Shown here: in pieces, positions 9,141-17,582 of the stretch
How positions within the stretch are numbered: the stretch's first letter is position 1
Layout of the letters: each line of letters starts with the position of its first letter
NCBI GenBank assembly: GCA_023432855.1
Contig: JAEZEZ010000111.1
Coordinates: 1-29,221 of the forward strand
From: Pseudomonadota bacterium
Lineage (GTDB): Bacteria; Pseudomonadota; Alphaproteobacteria; Caulobacterales; Caulobacteraceae
DNA: 29,221 nucleotides
Direction: 5' to 3'
Notes under the pieces: model-generated
Databases searched by the model: none
What the model saw: only the letters and a program-made list of their open reading frames with translations
Told to the model about the DNA's origin: nothing
Made by a program: the position numbers and the translations under genes

Positions 9141-9992
9141 ATGCCGCTTGCCCTGATCCTTTCCAGCCACGTCGCCGGCAGCCGGGTCGGGGGGCTGGCG
9201 CAGGCGCTGGTGCTGGGGCGGCTGGGGATCGATCCGGTGACGGCGCCGACGGTGCTGTTCGGCCGCCACCCCGGCTGGGGTCCGCCCGGCGGGGCGGCGG
9301 TCGCCGACGACGTCTTCGAGGGCGTCATCGAGGGGGTCGCGGCGAACGGACTGCTGGGCCTGGCCGATGTCCTGATCACCGGCTACTTCGCCACGCCGGG
9401 CCAGGTCGAGGCGGCCGCGCGGGCCATCGACCGGGCGCGCGGGACCGTGCGGGGCCGCGCCCATACCGACCGCTGCCTGACGGTCGTCGACCCGATCATG
9501 GGCGACGACGACGGCGGCCTCTACGTGAAGCCGGCGGTGGCCGAGGCGATCGCGCGCGAGCTGGTCCCCCGCGCCGACTGGCTGACGCCCAACGCCTGGG
9601 AGCTGGCGCGCCTCAGCGGCCGAAAGGTCGCCTACCCCGCCGACGCCGCGGCGGCGGCGCGCAGCCTGGGCAGGCCTGTGCTGGCCACCTCGGTCCCCTG
9701 CGGCGAGGGCCGCATCGGGCTGGTGCTGGCCCAGGGAGACGAGGCCGTGCTGTTCAGCCATCCGCGCCTCGCCGAGGTCCCCCACGGCACCGGCGACCTG
9801 GTCACCGCGGTGTTCGCCGCCGGGCTCGTGCGGGGCAAGGCGCCGAGGGAGGCGGCGGAGCACGCCGCCCGGGCCGCGGCCGAGACGGTGCGCGCGGCGG
9901 TGGACTGGGCCTCGCCCGAGCTGCCGCTGGTGGACCTGGGCGACCGCCTGGCCAATCCTGCGGCGGAGATCGCCGTCGAGCCGCTGGCCTGA
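9141..9992 (+). CDS. pdxY: Pyridoxal kinase (PdxY-like)
   Basis: Phosphorylates pyridoxal (and possibly related B6 vitamers) with ATP, in the cytoplasmic salvage route to PLP. 283 residues, the usual length for the ribokinase-superfamily B6 kinases. The start of the protein (LILSSHVAGSRVGG) matches the substrate-binding N-terminus (SxHVxxGxVG) of PdxY. The catalytic motif HGTGD is at residues 215-219, with D219 as the general base. DPIMGDDDGGLYV is the conserved ATP-side block. The start lies 10 nt after the ahcY stop with CCGGAG as ribosome-binding site, so it is probably translated from the ahcY mRNA and shares its operator. PLP is the cofactor of several homocysteine enzymes, which may explain the pairing. 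Its stop codon abuts the stop of the next, convergent gene with no base between. Confidence 0.9.
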   Translation: MPLALILSSHVAGSRVGGLAQALVLGRLGIDPVTAPTVLFGRHPGWGPPGGAAVADDVFEGVIEGVAANGLLGLADVLITGYFATPGQVEAAARAIDRARGTVRGRAHTDRCLTVVDPIMGDDDGGLYVKPAVAEAIARELVPRADWLTPNAWELARLSGRKVAYPADAAAAARSLGRPVLATSVPCGEGRIGLVLAQGDEAVLFSHPRLAEVPHGTGDLVTAVFAAGLVRGKAPREAAEHAARAAAETVRAAVDWASPELPLVDLGDRLANPAAEIAVEPLA

Positions 9993-10328
9993 TCAGCAGC
10001 CGGCGCCCGCCCGCACCGCCGACGGCGGGCGTTCGAAATCGTAGTGCGCGAGAACCTGCAGGGCCTTCTGCTCCGGCACGCGCACCAGGGCGGTGCACCA
10101 GGCCTGACCGGTCTTGCAGGAAACCGCCCGCACCTCGGCGCCGCGCACCGCCGGCTGGCGCAGGAGGCAGACGTCGACGGCCTCGCCCGTGATGACGGCG
10201 GGCGTCCGGGCGACCTTCACGGCGATCAGCGTGGCTTCGCCGGGCAGCGCCTTCGGCGGGGACGCCCCGACCGCCGGGGCGGCTCCTGCGAGCAGCAAGG
10301 CCGCGACAAGGATCAACCGCCCGCTCAT
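9993..10328 (-). CDS. Small secreted protein with four cysteines, unknown function
   Basis: 111 residues. ATG at 10328 is preferred over an upstream TTG (10346) because GGGAGG lies 6 nt before it. Residues 1-22 are a typical signal peptide (LILVAALLLAGAAPAVGA). The mature part of about 90 residues has Cys in AVDVCLLRQ, AVSCKTGQAWC and the C-terminal GAGC, so one or two disulphides are likely in the periplasm. No family recognised. It is convergent with pdxY, sharing the junction TGATCA, and divergent from the hydrolase at 10448. Codon use fits the surrounding block. Confidence 0.75.
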   Translation of the reverse strand: MSGRLILVAALLLAGAAPAVGASPPKALPGEATLIAVKVARTPAVITGEAVDVCLLRQPAVRGAEVRAVSCKTGQAWCTALVRVPEQKALQVLAHYDFERPPSAVRAGAGC

Positions 10329-10447
10329 GGCGCGCCTCCCGTTCAACCCGCGGCGAGCATAACCGCGCCACGTGCCGCAGGGGAATGGCGTTTCTCATCG
10401 CGCCGACGCAGGCTAGGTATCGGTCAGTTCAGGCATGTGACGGGCCG

Positions 10448-11572
10448 ATGACCGAAATCCACGGAACCGCTTCCGGCCGCTTCGCCCGGGTCAAGGACGC
10501 CTTCGCGGCCAACTTCGCGCAGGACCTGGAGCTGGGCGCGCGCTTCACCGTGCTGGTCGAGGGCGAGACCGTCGTCGACCTCATGGGCGGCCACGCCGAC
10601 CGGGCGAAAACGCAAGCCTGGGACGAGCGGACCCTGGCCCCGGTGTTCTCCACCGGCAAGGCGGTCATGGCGCTGATGATGGCGCGGCTGGTCGACCGCG
10701 GGCTGCTCGACTACGAGGCCACCGTCGCCAGCTACTGGCCCGCCTTCGGCCAGGCCGGCAAGGAATTCATCACCGTCGGCCAGCTGCTGTCGCACCAGGG
10801 CGGCCTTTCGGGCTTCGCCGAACCGCAGGACCCCTCCATCTGGTACGACACCGAGCGTCTGCTGCGCACGCTCGAGGCCCAGGCGCCGCTGTGGCCGCCG
10901 GGGACCGGCTCGGGCTACCACCCGGTGACCATCGGCGCCCTCGCCGCCGAGCTGTTCCGCAGGCTCGACGGACGCAGCATGGGCATGGCCCTGCACGAGG
11001 ACCTCTGCCGGCCCCACGGCCTCGACATGTGGCTGGGCCTGCCGGAAAGCGAGTACGGCCGGGTCGCCGGCATCCGCAAGCCGACCGCGGCGCCCTTCCT
11101 GGGCGACATCGACGACATCAAGCGCAAGGCCTTCCTGGACGCGGGCTCGTCCCCGACCCAGGCGGGGCTGGACGCCTGGCGCCGGCTGGCCATGCCGTCC
11201 ACCCACCTGCACGCCACGGCGCCGGCCCTGGCCAGGCTCATGGGCGTGCTGGCGAACGGCGGCCGGCTCGGCGACGAGCAGGCGCTGTCGGGCCTGACCC
11301 TGGCCAAGGCGACGCGCGAGCGGGTGTACGGCCCGGACAAGGTCCTGCCCTTCACCCTGTCGTGGGCGGCCGGGTTCCTGCGCAACAAGGGGCTGAACAT
11401 CTACGGCCCCGGCGAGCTGACCGTCGGCCACTCGGGCTGGGGCGGCAGCTGCGCCTTCGCCGACCCCGAGGCGCGCGTGTCCGGCGCCTATGTCATGAAC
11501 CGCCAGTCGCCTCACCTCATCGGCGACCCGCGCCCCGTGGGCCTCATCGACACCCTCTACGCCGCGCTCTAG
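10448..11572 (+). CDS. Serine hydrolase of the beta-lactamase / family VIII esterase (EstB-like) group
   Basis: 374 residues with the penicillin-binding-protein fold signatures: nucleophile S68 in STGK (S-x-x-K), a Tyr in GYHPV (Y156, second motif) and HSGWGG at residues 328-333 in place of the KTG motif. This is the arrangement of family VIII carboxylesterases such as EstB, which hydrolyse small esters and sometimes beta-lactams. No signal peptide, so probably cytoplasmic. ATG 10448 (MTEIHG) fits the usual family start; a longer frame from 10385 has no homology-like content. The ribosome-binding site is weak. It stands alone, 58 nt before the operon at 11631. Substrate unknown; annotation as a class C beta-lactamase would over-interpret it. 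Confidence 0.88.
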   Translation: MTEIHGTASGRFARVKDAFAANFAQDLELGARFTVLVEGETVVDLMGGHADRAKTQAWDERTLAPVFSTGKAVMALMMARLVDRGLLDYEATVASYWPAFGQAGKEFITVGQLLSHQGGLSGFAEPQDPSIWYDTERLLRTLEAQAPLWPPGTGSGYHPVTIGALAAELFRRLDGRSMGMALHEDLCRPHGLDMWLGLPESEYGRVAGIRKPTAAPFLGDIDDIKRKAFLDAGSSPTQAGLDAWRRLAMPSTHLHATAPALARLMGVLANGGRLGDEQALSGLTLAKATRERVYGPDKVLPFTLSWAAGFLRNKGLNIYGPGELTVGHSGWGGSCAFADPEARVSGAYVMNRQSPHLIGDPRPVGLIDTLYAAL

Positions 11573-11630
11573 GGGCCTCCCGCCGCGCGCCGCATTGAAC
11601 CGGGCGCGGCCGGCCCGCGTTTGTGGCGGC

Positions 11631-12434
11631 ATGTCCCTCGATCTTCGCGAACCTTCGAGCCAGGGAGGCTGGTGGACGCTGGCGCGCGGCGACGGCCCCG
11701 TGCTGGCGACGGCCATCCACGACGGCCATGGCGTGCGGCCCGCGCTGGCCGACCGTTTCGCCCTGTCCCCCGCGGAGCGGCTGCGCGAGGAGGACCCCTT
11801 CACCGGCGCCGCCATCCGGGACGTTCCCAACCGATTCATCGCCCACCGGTCGCGCTTCGAGGCCGACCTCAACCGCAGCCTGGAGACGGCCGTCTACCGC
11901 ACCCCCGAAGAGTGCTGGAACCTGAAGGTGTGGAAGTCGCCACTGACCGAGGCCGAGATCGAGGCGTCGCGCGACTATCACCGCCGGGCCTACCGGGAGA
12001 TCGGGCGGGTGCTGGACCAGATGGCCGCCGACCATCCGCGCTTCTTCGTGCTCGACGTGCACAGCTACAACCACCGCCGCGGCGGGCCCGACGCCGCCCC
12101 CACGCCGCAGGCTGATGCGCCGGACATCAACATCGGCACCTTCTCGATGCCGCGCGAGCGGTGGGCCCATGTGCTGGAGCCGTTCATGGACGGCCTGCGC
12201 GAGTTCGACTTCCTCGGCCGGCGGCTGGACGTGCGCGAGAACGTGGCCTTCCAGGGCAAGGGCGAACTGACCCGCTTCGTTCACGCCAACCATGCGGCCC
12301 AGGGCTGCGCCATCGCGTTTGAGTTCAAGAAGTTCTTCATGGACGAATGGACCGGCGAGCCCGATCCGCGCGAGGTCGACGCCATGCGCCGGCTGATCAA
12401 CCATGCCGCGGGTCTGCTGGCGCGGCTGGCATGA
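11631..12434 (+). CDS. N-formylglutamate amidohydrolase-family protein
   Basis: 267 residues of the FGase family (zinc-dependent amidohydrolases related to HutG of histidine breakdown). Probable metal residues are H30, D31 and H33 (AIHDGHG) and D142 and H144 (LDVHSYN); AFEFKKFFMDE near the end carries a conserved acidic residue. ATG at 11631 with GGCGG upstream; a TTG at 11595 would add only basic-rich unlikely residues. No hut genes lie nearby. Instead the gene overlaps the DUF1704 peptidase by ATGA (12431-12434), so the two are translationally coupled and the ATP-grasp gene follows. Context therefore suggests hydrolysis of an amide or formyl group on a product of that ATP-grasp ligase rather than histidine catabolism. 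The family call is sure, the substrate is not. Confidence 0.87.
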   Translation: MSLDLREPSSQGGWWTLARGDGPVLATAIHDGHGVRPALADRFALSPAERLREEDPFTGAAIRDVPNRFIAHRSRFEADLNRSLETAVYRTPEECWNLKVWKSPLTEAEIEASRDYHRRAYREIGRVLDQMAADHPRFFVLDVHSYNHRRGGPDAAPTPQADAPDINIGTFSMPRERWAHVLEPFMDGLREFDFLGRRLDVRENVAFQGKGELTRFVHANHAAQGCAIAFEFKKFFMDEWTGEPDPREVDAMRRLINHAAGLLARLA

Positions 12435-14332
12435 CCCGGGGCGCGGACCGCCCCGCCCGGGCGCGCGACCAGAGCGCGGCGTCCGAAGCCGACTTCCTGG
12501 CCGCCCTGCAGGCGGACGTCGCCAAGGGCTACGCCGTGCGGCGAAAGCTGCCCGCGGGCGGCCGGGTGCATGTCGACCGCCCTATGCCGTTCATGGTCAT
12601 CCACCGCGACGCCGCGCCAGCCCAGCCCAGCGCGGCGCGGGGCGTGGCGACCTCCAGCCCGGTCTACGCCGTGTGGCCGCTGGACCCCGAGGCCGACGCC
12701 CTGGGCTACGACCTGGTCGAGGCGACCGCCGCCACCCTGCGCGAACGCCTCGGCCGTTTCGTGGTCGTCGAGATCTACGACATCCCGGTGCCGGAGACCG
12801 AAAAGGCGGACTCCGCCGACCCCACGCCCTATCGCTTCCAGATAGGGGCGTCGGACGACAGCACGGCCCAGGCCGCGGCCGCGGCCCTGCGGAAGGCGCT
12901 GCTGGCGCTGGAGCTCGAGCGCCAGACCCCCGAGATCGAGGAGCGCCCCGACGACCACGACCTGGCCAACCTGCCGCCCGAGACGCCCCGCCTGTCCCTG
13001 GGGGCGCCCCGGACCTATCGCACGCCGGACGGCGAGGGCGTCTTTCCGGGCGTGCTGCACGCCCTGCAGACCGGGGTGCTGGACGCCCTGCTGCAGGCCA
13101 TGTGCGTGGTCGTCGACCGGTCGTCGCTGCCGACTCCGAACCACTACCGCGCGCTGGGCCGGCGCGGCTTCATCGCCGCCGCGCGCCAGGTCGACCGCAA
13201 GCTGGCGAAGGTCGCCGCCTCCTTCGACTTCCTGCTCAGCGTCTCGCCCATCAACACCGCCCAGGCCTGGACCGCCTTCCGCGAGAACCGCCACAGGACC
13301 GCGCCGACCTTCCACTATCGCCCCCTGCCGATCGACGCCTCGCGGCAGAAGCGGGCGCTCTACGCCATCGACGTCGACACCGTCGAGGACCCGCTGCTGG
13401 AGTCCCTGTTCCGTGAGAAGCAGCAGGAACTCGATGTGCAGCTGACCATGCTGCAGGCGCGCGGATCAGCCCGCTTCCGCGACGCCTCGGTGCTGCTCTA
13501 CGGCCGCGTCGGCGACAGGCTGGCGGCCCAGGCGGAAGGGGTGCTGGAGGCCCTGTCCAGGCGGCCGCGCGGAGCCGACGATAGCGAGGACGCGCCGGCC
13601 GTCGACTGCCTGGGCGTGCGCGACGCGGCCAACGCCATGGTCGCGCGCTACCGCAAGCTCCATCCGGGCTTCAAGGCCGACATCTCCATCCGCGACGACG
13701 TCGCCGGACTGATGGTCTCGGGCCCCCGGCTGATGATCTCGCGCCAGGCCCGGGTCTCGCCCGCCCGCCTCGACGCCCTGCTCCAGCACGAAGTCGGCGT
13801 GCACCTGCTGACCTACTTCACCGGCAAGGCGCAGGGGCTGCAGATCTTCCGCTCCGGACTGGCCGGCTACGAGGGGCTGCAGGAGGGGCTCGGCGTCTTC
13901 GCCGAGTTCGCCGTCGGCGGCCTCAACGCCGACCGCATGCGGCTGCTGGCGGCGCGCGTCGTCGCCGTTCGCGCCATGCTGGACGGCGCGGAGTTCATGG
14001 ACACCTTCCGGCTGCTGCACGACGAGCGCGGCCTGTCGGCCCGCATGGCCTTCCAGGTCTGCGCCCGGGTGCATCGCTCGGGCGGCCTGGCCAAGGACTT
14101 CATCTACCTGCGCGGCCTGCTCGACGTTCTGGACCATGTGGCCGCAGGCCGGCCGCTGGATCCGTTCTGGGCGGGCAAGATCGACCTGGCCCACGTCCCC
14201 GCCGTCGACGAACTGAACGAGCGCGGCTTCCTGACCCCGCCGCCGGTCACCCCCGAATTCCTGTCGCGCGAATCCGCGCAACCGAACCTCGCCCGCGCCC
14301 GTTCGGGCGTCTCCCTCGCCGAGCTCCTCTAA
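12431..14332 (+). CDS. DUF1704 'QEGLA motif' metallopeptidase-like protein (TIGR02421 type)
   Basis: 633 residues. The start ATG overlaps the stop of the preceding gene (ATGA). Annotated in databases as 'flavohemoglobin expression-modulating QEGLA motif protein', a label that says little about activity. The C-terminal domain has HEVGVH at residues 453-458 (HExxxH) and the signature QEGLG at 484-488, where E485 is a plausible third zinc ligand. Eukaryotic DUF1704 members (MATCAP, a microtubule tyrosine carboxypeptidase) use this HExxxH site to remove a C-terminal Tyr, so a carboxypeptidase activity is a reasonable inference. Residues 40-330 form a family-typical N-terminal region without recognised catalytic motif. 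No signal peptide or membrane segment, so cytoplasmic. The last position of QEGLA is Gly here, probably tolerated. Followed by the ATP-grasp gene after 13 nt. Confidence 0.88.
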   Translation: MTRGADRPARARDQSAASEADFLAALQADVAKGYAVRRKLPAGGRVHVDRPMPFMVIHRDAAPAQPSAARGVATSSPVYAVWPLDPEADALGYDLVEATAATLRERLGRFVVVEIYDIPVPETEKADSADPTPYRFQIGASDDSTAQAAAAALRKALLALELERQTPEIEERPDDHDLANLPPETPRLSLGAPRTYRTPDGEGVFPGVLHALQTGVLDALLQAMCVVVDRSSLPTPNHYRALGRRGFIAAARQVDRKLAKVAASFDFLLSVSPINTAQAWTAFRENRHRTAPTFHYRPLPIDASRQKRALYAIDVDTVEDPLLESLFREKQQELDVQLTMLQARGSARFRDASVLLYGRVGDRLAAQAEGVLEALSRRPRGADDSEDAPAVDCLGVRDAANAMVARYRKLHPGFKADISIRDDVAGLMVSGPRLMISRQARVSPARLDALLQHEVGVHLLTYFTGKAQGLQIFRSGLAGYEGLQEGLGVFAEFAVGGLNADRMRLLAARVVAVRAMLDGAEFMDTFRLLHDERGLSARMAFQVCARVHRSGGLAKDFIYLRGLLDVLDHVAAGRPLDPFWAGKIDLAHVPAVDELNERGFLTPPPVTPEFLSRESAQPNLARARSGVSLAELL

Positions 14333-14345
14333 GGACACCCAACGC

Positions 14346-15389
14346 ATGAACATCGCTTTCTTCGTGAACGGCATGGCGGACGAACATCCGCACTACACCA
14401 CCACGATCCTGGCCAACGAGTGTGCGCGGCGGGGGCATACGGTGCTCTACATCACGCCGGGCGACTTCCTGATCCGCGGCGACAACAGCCTGCACGTCCA
14501 CGGCCGCTTCCCGCCCAAGCGCAAGTACCGGACGTTCAAGGAGTTCTTCGCCGCCCTCCAGGACGAGAGCGAAAAGCGCGTCATCGACATGGCCGAGGTC
14601 GACGTCCTGATGCTGCGCAACGACCCGTCGAACGACGCGAACGAGCGGCCGTGGGCGGAGGGCGCGGGAATCCTGTTCGGGCGCGAGGCGGCGAAACGCG
14701 GCGTCCTCGTGCTGAACGACCCGGACGGCCTGTCGCGGGCGGTGAACAAGCTCTACTTCCAGTCCTTCCCCGAGGAGGTGCGGGCCGAGACCCTGATCTC
14801 CAAGCACGCGGCGGACATCAAGGCCTTCTCCGAGGAGCACGGCGGCAAGGTCATCCTGAAACCGCTGCAGGGCAGCGGCGGCCAGGGCGTCTTTTCGGTC
14901 GGCGGCAAGGACGCGCCCAACATCAACCAGATGATCGAGGCCATCAGCCGCGACGGCTACGTCATCGCCCAGGCCTATCTGCCGGCCGCGGCGAAGGGGG
15001 ACATCCGGCTGTTCCTGCTCAACGGCCAGCCGCTCAGGATCGGCAACAAGTACTGCGCCCTGCGCCGCGTCGCCGCCAAGGGCGACATCCGCAGCAACGT
15101 CCACGCAGGCGGTTCGATGGAGCCCGCCGACATCGGCGAGACCGAGCTTCGGCTGGCCGAGGTGATCCGGCCCAAGCTGCTGCAGGACGGCATGTTCCTC
15201 GTCGGCATCGACATCGTCGGCGACAAGATCCTCGAGGTGAACGTCTTCAGCCCGGGCAACCTGCACACCTGCAGCAAGCTGGCGGGGGTGCGGTTCTCGA
15301 CGCCGATCCTGGAGTCCATCGAGCGCAAGATCGAGATCCGCCGGGACCCCTCCTGCAGTCTCGACAACCGGGCGCTGGCGGTGCTCTGA
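14346..15389 (+). CDS. GshB/RimK-like ATP-grasp ligase
   Basis: 347 residues. ATP-grasp enzymes join a carboxylate to an amine through an acyl-phosphate. The N-terminal domain (MNIAFFVNGM) and LRNDPSND resemble glutathione synthetase GshB; KPLQGSGGQGVF is the ATP-binding lysine and glycine-rich loop; GDIRLFLLNGQP and EVNVFSPGN give the Arg, Glu and Asn that hold Mg-ATP. GshB itself is usually ~315 residues and has different loop sequences, and no gshA is nearby, so this is more likely a dedicated amino-acid or peptide ligase of the three-gene operon. ATG 14346 has TAAGGA upstream, overlapping the stop codon of the DUF1704 gene, which suggests coupling. Convergent with rarD, 6 nt away. The substrate is unknown. 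Confidence 0.85.
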   Translation: MNIAFFVNGMADEHPHYTTTILANECARRGHTVLYITPGDFLIRGDNSLHVHGRFPPKRKYRTFKEFFAALQDESEKRVIDMAEVDVLMLRNDPSNDANERPWAEGAGILFGREAAKRGVLVLNDPDGLSRAVNKLYFQSFPEEVRAETLISKHAADIKAFSEEHGGKVILKPLQGSGGQGVFSVGGKDAPNINQMIEAISRDGYVIAQAYLPAAAKGDIRLFLLNGQPLRIGNKYCALRRVAAKGDIRSNVHAGGSMEPADIGETELRLAEVIRPKLLQDGMFLVGIDIVGDKILEVNVFSPGNLHTCSKLAGVRFSTPILESIERKIEIRRDPSCSLDNRALAVL

Positions 15390-15395
15390 GCGGGC

Positions 15396-16409
15396 TCAGG
15401 GCCGCGAGCCGGCGGGGGGCTTCAGCGCCGCGGCGGCGGCCTCGTCAACGGTGTCCATCCCGATCGGGTCCATGGTCGAGACCACGCACTCCGGGTGCGG
15501 ACCGGCCTCGGCGGCGGCGCGCGCCGCCTTCAGCCTGCGCCAGGCGCCCAGAGCGAAGACCGAGGCCCCGATCCAGATGAAGGCGAAGGAGACGCCGCGC
15601 AGGAGATTGAATTCCTCGCCCTGGCTCACGCCGATGACGAAGCTGATGGTCGGGGCCAGGAACTGAAGGAAGCCCATGGTCGACAGCGGCATGCGCCGCG
15701 CCGCCCACGAGAACAGCATCAGCGGCAGGACCGTGAACGGCCCCGCCAGCAGCAGCCAGAAGGCCGTCGCCGGGCTGTTGAGGAAGTGGCCGGCGCCCGA
15801 GCCCTGAAGCCAGGCCAGGTAGGCGATGCCGGGCAGGGTCAGGAACAGGCACTCGACGAACAGCCCCGTCTGGGCGTCGGCCTTCACCGACTTGCGGATG
15901 ATGCCGTAGGCGCCGAACGAGAAGGCCAGCGACAGCGAGATCCAGGGCATGTGCCCGAGCGCCCAGGCCTGCACGCCGACACCGATCGCGGCGAGCGCGA
16001 TGGCGGCCTGGCCGAAGCGGTCGATACGCTCGCGGAACAGCACGGCGCCTGCGGCCATGTTGATCAGCGGGTTGAGGTAGTAGCCGAGGCTGGTCTCCAG
16101 CGTGCGGCCGTTGTTCACCGACCAGACGAACAGGGTCCAGTTGAAGGCGATGAGCAGGGTCGAGACCGCCAGCAGGGTCAGGGTCCTGGGCTGGCGCAGC
16201 ACCTCCTTGAGGTGGCGCGACTGTTTCGCCAGCAGCACCAAGCCGCCGGCCCACAGCACCGACCACACGGCGCGGTGGCCCATGATCTCCCAGGCGTCGG
16301 CCCCGGCATGGCCCATCTGCTGGAAGACCAGCGGCGAAAGGCCCCAGATGCCGTAGCAGGAGACACCCGCGATCAGCGCGGCGCGCTCCTGGGCGTAGGC
16401 CTCGCTCAC
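15396..16409 (-). CDS. rarD: EamA-family permease RarD
   Basis: 337-residue inner-membrane protein with about ten hydrophobic segments, of the drug/metabolite transporter superfamily. Family blocks FNWTLFVWSVNNGRTLETSLGYY (split), LINM and GFLQFLAPTISF mark RarD. The GTG start at 16409 overlaps the asd stop (GTGA), so the two genes are translationally coupled. RarD proteins are usually ~295 residues; this one carries a C-terminal hydrophilic tail of about 35 residues (from AEAGPHPECVVSTMD) with no known domain. The substrate of RarD is uncertain; the coupling to asd would fit export of an amino acid or intermediate of the aspartate family, which is inference. Confidence 0.9.
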   Translation of the reverse strand: MSEAYAQERAALIAGVSCYGIWGLSPLVFQQMGHAGADAWEIMGHRAVWSVLWAGGLVLLAKQSRHLKEVLRQPRTLTLLAVSTLLIAFNWTLFVWSVNNGRTLETSLGYYLNPLINMAAGAVLFRERIDRFGQAAIALAAIGVGVQAWALGHMPWISLSLAFSFGAYGIIRKSVKADAQTGLFVECLFLTLPGIAYLAWLQGSGAGHFLNSPATAFWLLLAGPFTVLPLMLFSWAARRMPLSTMGFLQFLAPTISFVIGVSQGEEFNLLRGVSFAFIWIGASVFALGAWRRLKAARAAAEAGPHPECVVSTMDPIGMDTVDEAAAAALKPPAGSRP

Positions 16410-17434
16410 GCCAGCTGCGGCGCCAGGACGCCCTCGCGGTCGAGCAGCTGGGCGATCTGCACGGCGTTCAGCGCCGCGCCCTTGCGCAGGTTGTCCGAAA
16501 CCACCCACAGGTTCAGGCCGTGCTCGACCGTGGGGTCGCGGCGGATCCGGCTGACGTAGACGGCGAACTCGCCGGCGGCTTCCTTGGGCGTGATGTAGCC
16601 GCCGTCCTCGTGCTTATCGACGACCAGCACGCCGGAGGCCTCGCGCAGCAGGTCGCGCGCGTCGTCGGCGTCCATCGGCCCGTCGAACTCCACGTTCACG
16701 GCCTCGGAGTGGCCGACGAACACCGGCACCCGCACGCAGGTGGCGGTCAGCTGGATGGAGGGGTCGAGGATCTTGCGGCACTCGGCCGCCATCTTCTCCT
16801 CCTCGCCGGTGACGCCGTCGTCGCCGAAGGGGCCGATGTGGGGAATGACGTTGAAGGCGATCTGCTTGGTGAAGGCCTTCGGCTCGGACGGGCCGAGCAC
16901 GAACACGCCCTTGGTCTGCTCCCACAGCTCGTCCATGCCCGCCTTCCCGGCGCCGGACACCGACTGGTAGGTCGAGACCACGACGCGCCGGATCGGCATG
17001 GCGTCGTGCAGCGGCTTCAGCGCCATCACCAGCTGGGCGATGGAGCAGTTGGGGTTGGCGATGATGTTCTTCTTGCGCGCGTCCCACACCGCCTCGGGGT
17101 TCACCTCCGGCACGATGAGCGGGACCTGCGGGTCCATGCGCCAGGCCGAGGAGTTGTCGATGACGATCGGGCCCTGGGCGCCGATGCGCTCGGCCCACTT
17201 CTTCGAAACCTCGGAGCCGGCGCTCATCAGCACGATGTCGACGCCGGTGAAGTCGAACTGCTCGAGGTCCTGGCACTTCAGGATGCGGTCGGCGTAGGCG
17301 ACCTCCATGCCCATCGACTTGCGCGAGGCGACGGCGTGGATCTCGGAGATGGGGAACTCCACCTCCTCGAGGATGGCCATGATCTCGCGGCCCACCGCGC
17401 CCGTGGCGCCCACGACGGCGACGCGATAGCTCAT
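16406..17434 (-). CDS. asd: Aspartate-semialdehyde dehydrogenase
   Basis: Reduces beta-aspartyl phosphate to aspartate semialdehyde with NADPH, at the branch point to lysine/diaminopimelate, threonine and methionine. 342 residues, normal length. The NADP loop is GATGAVG at residues 9-15, the catalytic Cys is C130 in NPNCSIAQ, and the catalytic His is H242 in FVGHSEAV. ATG at 17434 has GGAGAG upstream on the minus strand. The stop overlaps the start of rarD by GTGA. Essential in most bacteria because it supplies cell-wall diaminopimelate. The 148-bp gap to zapE, divergently read, should hold its promoter; no motif was clear. Confidence 0.96.
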   Translation of the reverse strand: MSYRVAVVGATGAVGREIMAILEEVEFPISEIHAVASRKSMGMEVAYADRILKCQDLEQFDFTGVDIVLMSAGSEVSKKWAERIGAQGPIVIDNSSAWRMDPQVPLIVPEVNPEAVWDARKKNIIANPNCSIAQLVMALKPLHDAMPIRRVVVSTYQSVSGAGKAGMDELWEQTKGVFVLGPSEPKAFTKQIAFNVIPHIGPFGDDGVTGEEEKMAAECRKILDPSIQLTATCVRVPVFVGHSEAVNVEFDGPMDADDARDLLREASGVLVVDKHEDGGYITPKEAAGEFAVYVSRIRRDPTVEHGLNLWVVSDNLRKGAALNAVQIAQLLDREGVLAPQLA

Positions 17435-17582
17435 GACAACTCTCCGGGGCAGCTTGGGGGGCGGCGCGCGCCGCGTGGGCCTCCATGTAGGCGTCCGCGG
17501 GCAGGACGCAACGGGGAATTCGCCGCCTTTCGGGCTCCGAACGCTATTTGCAGCCGGGACCGGGCGGGCTAATCGCAGGCCC

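Noticed and set aside
10448..11572. Class C beta-lactamase (resistance gene)
   Set aside because: The KTG motif is replaced by HSGWGG and there is no signal peptide, as in family VIII esterases; resistance cannot be claimed.
11631..12434. hutG of a histidine utilisation operon
   Set aside because: No hutH, hutU, hutI or hutC nearby; the neighbours are DUF1704 and ATP-grasp.
14346..15389. Plain glutathione synthetase gshB
   Set aside because: Loop sequences and length differ from GshB, gshA is absent and the gene is tied to DUF1704 and FGase; a GshB-like ligase of unknown substrate is the safer call.
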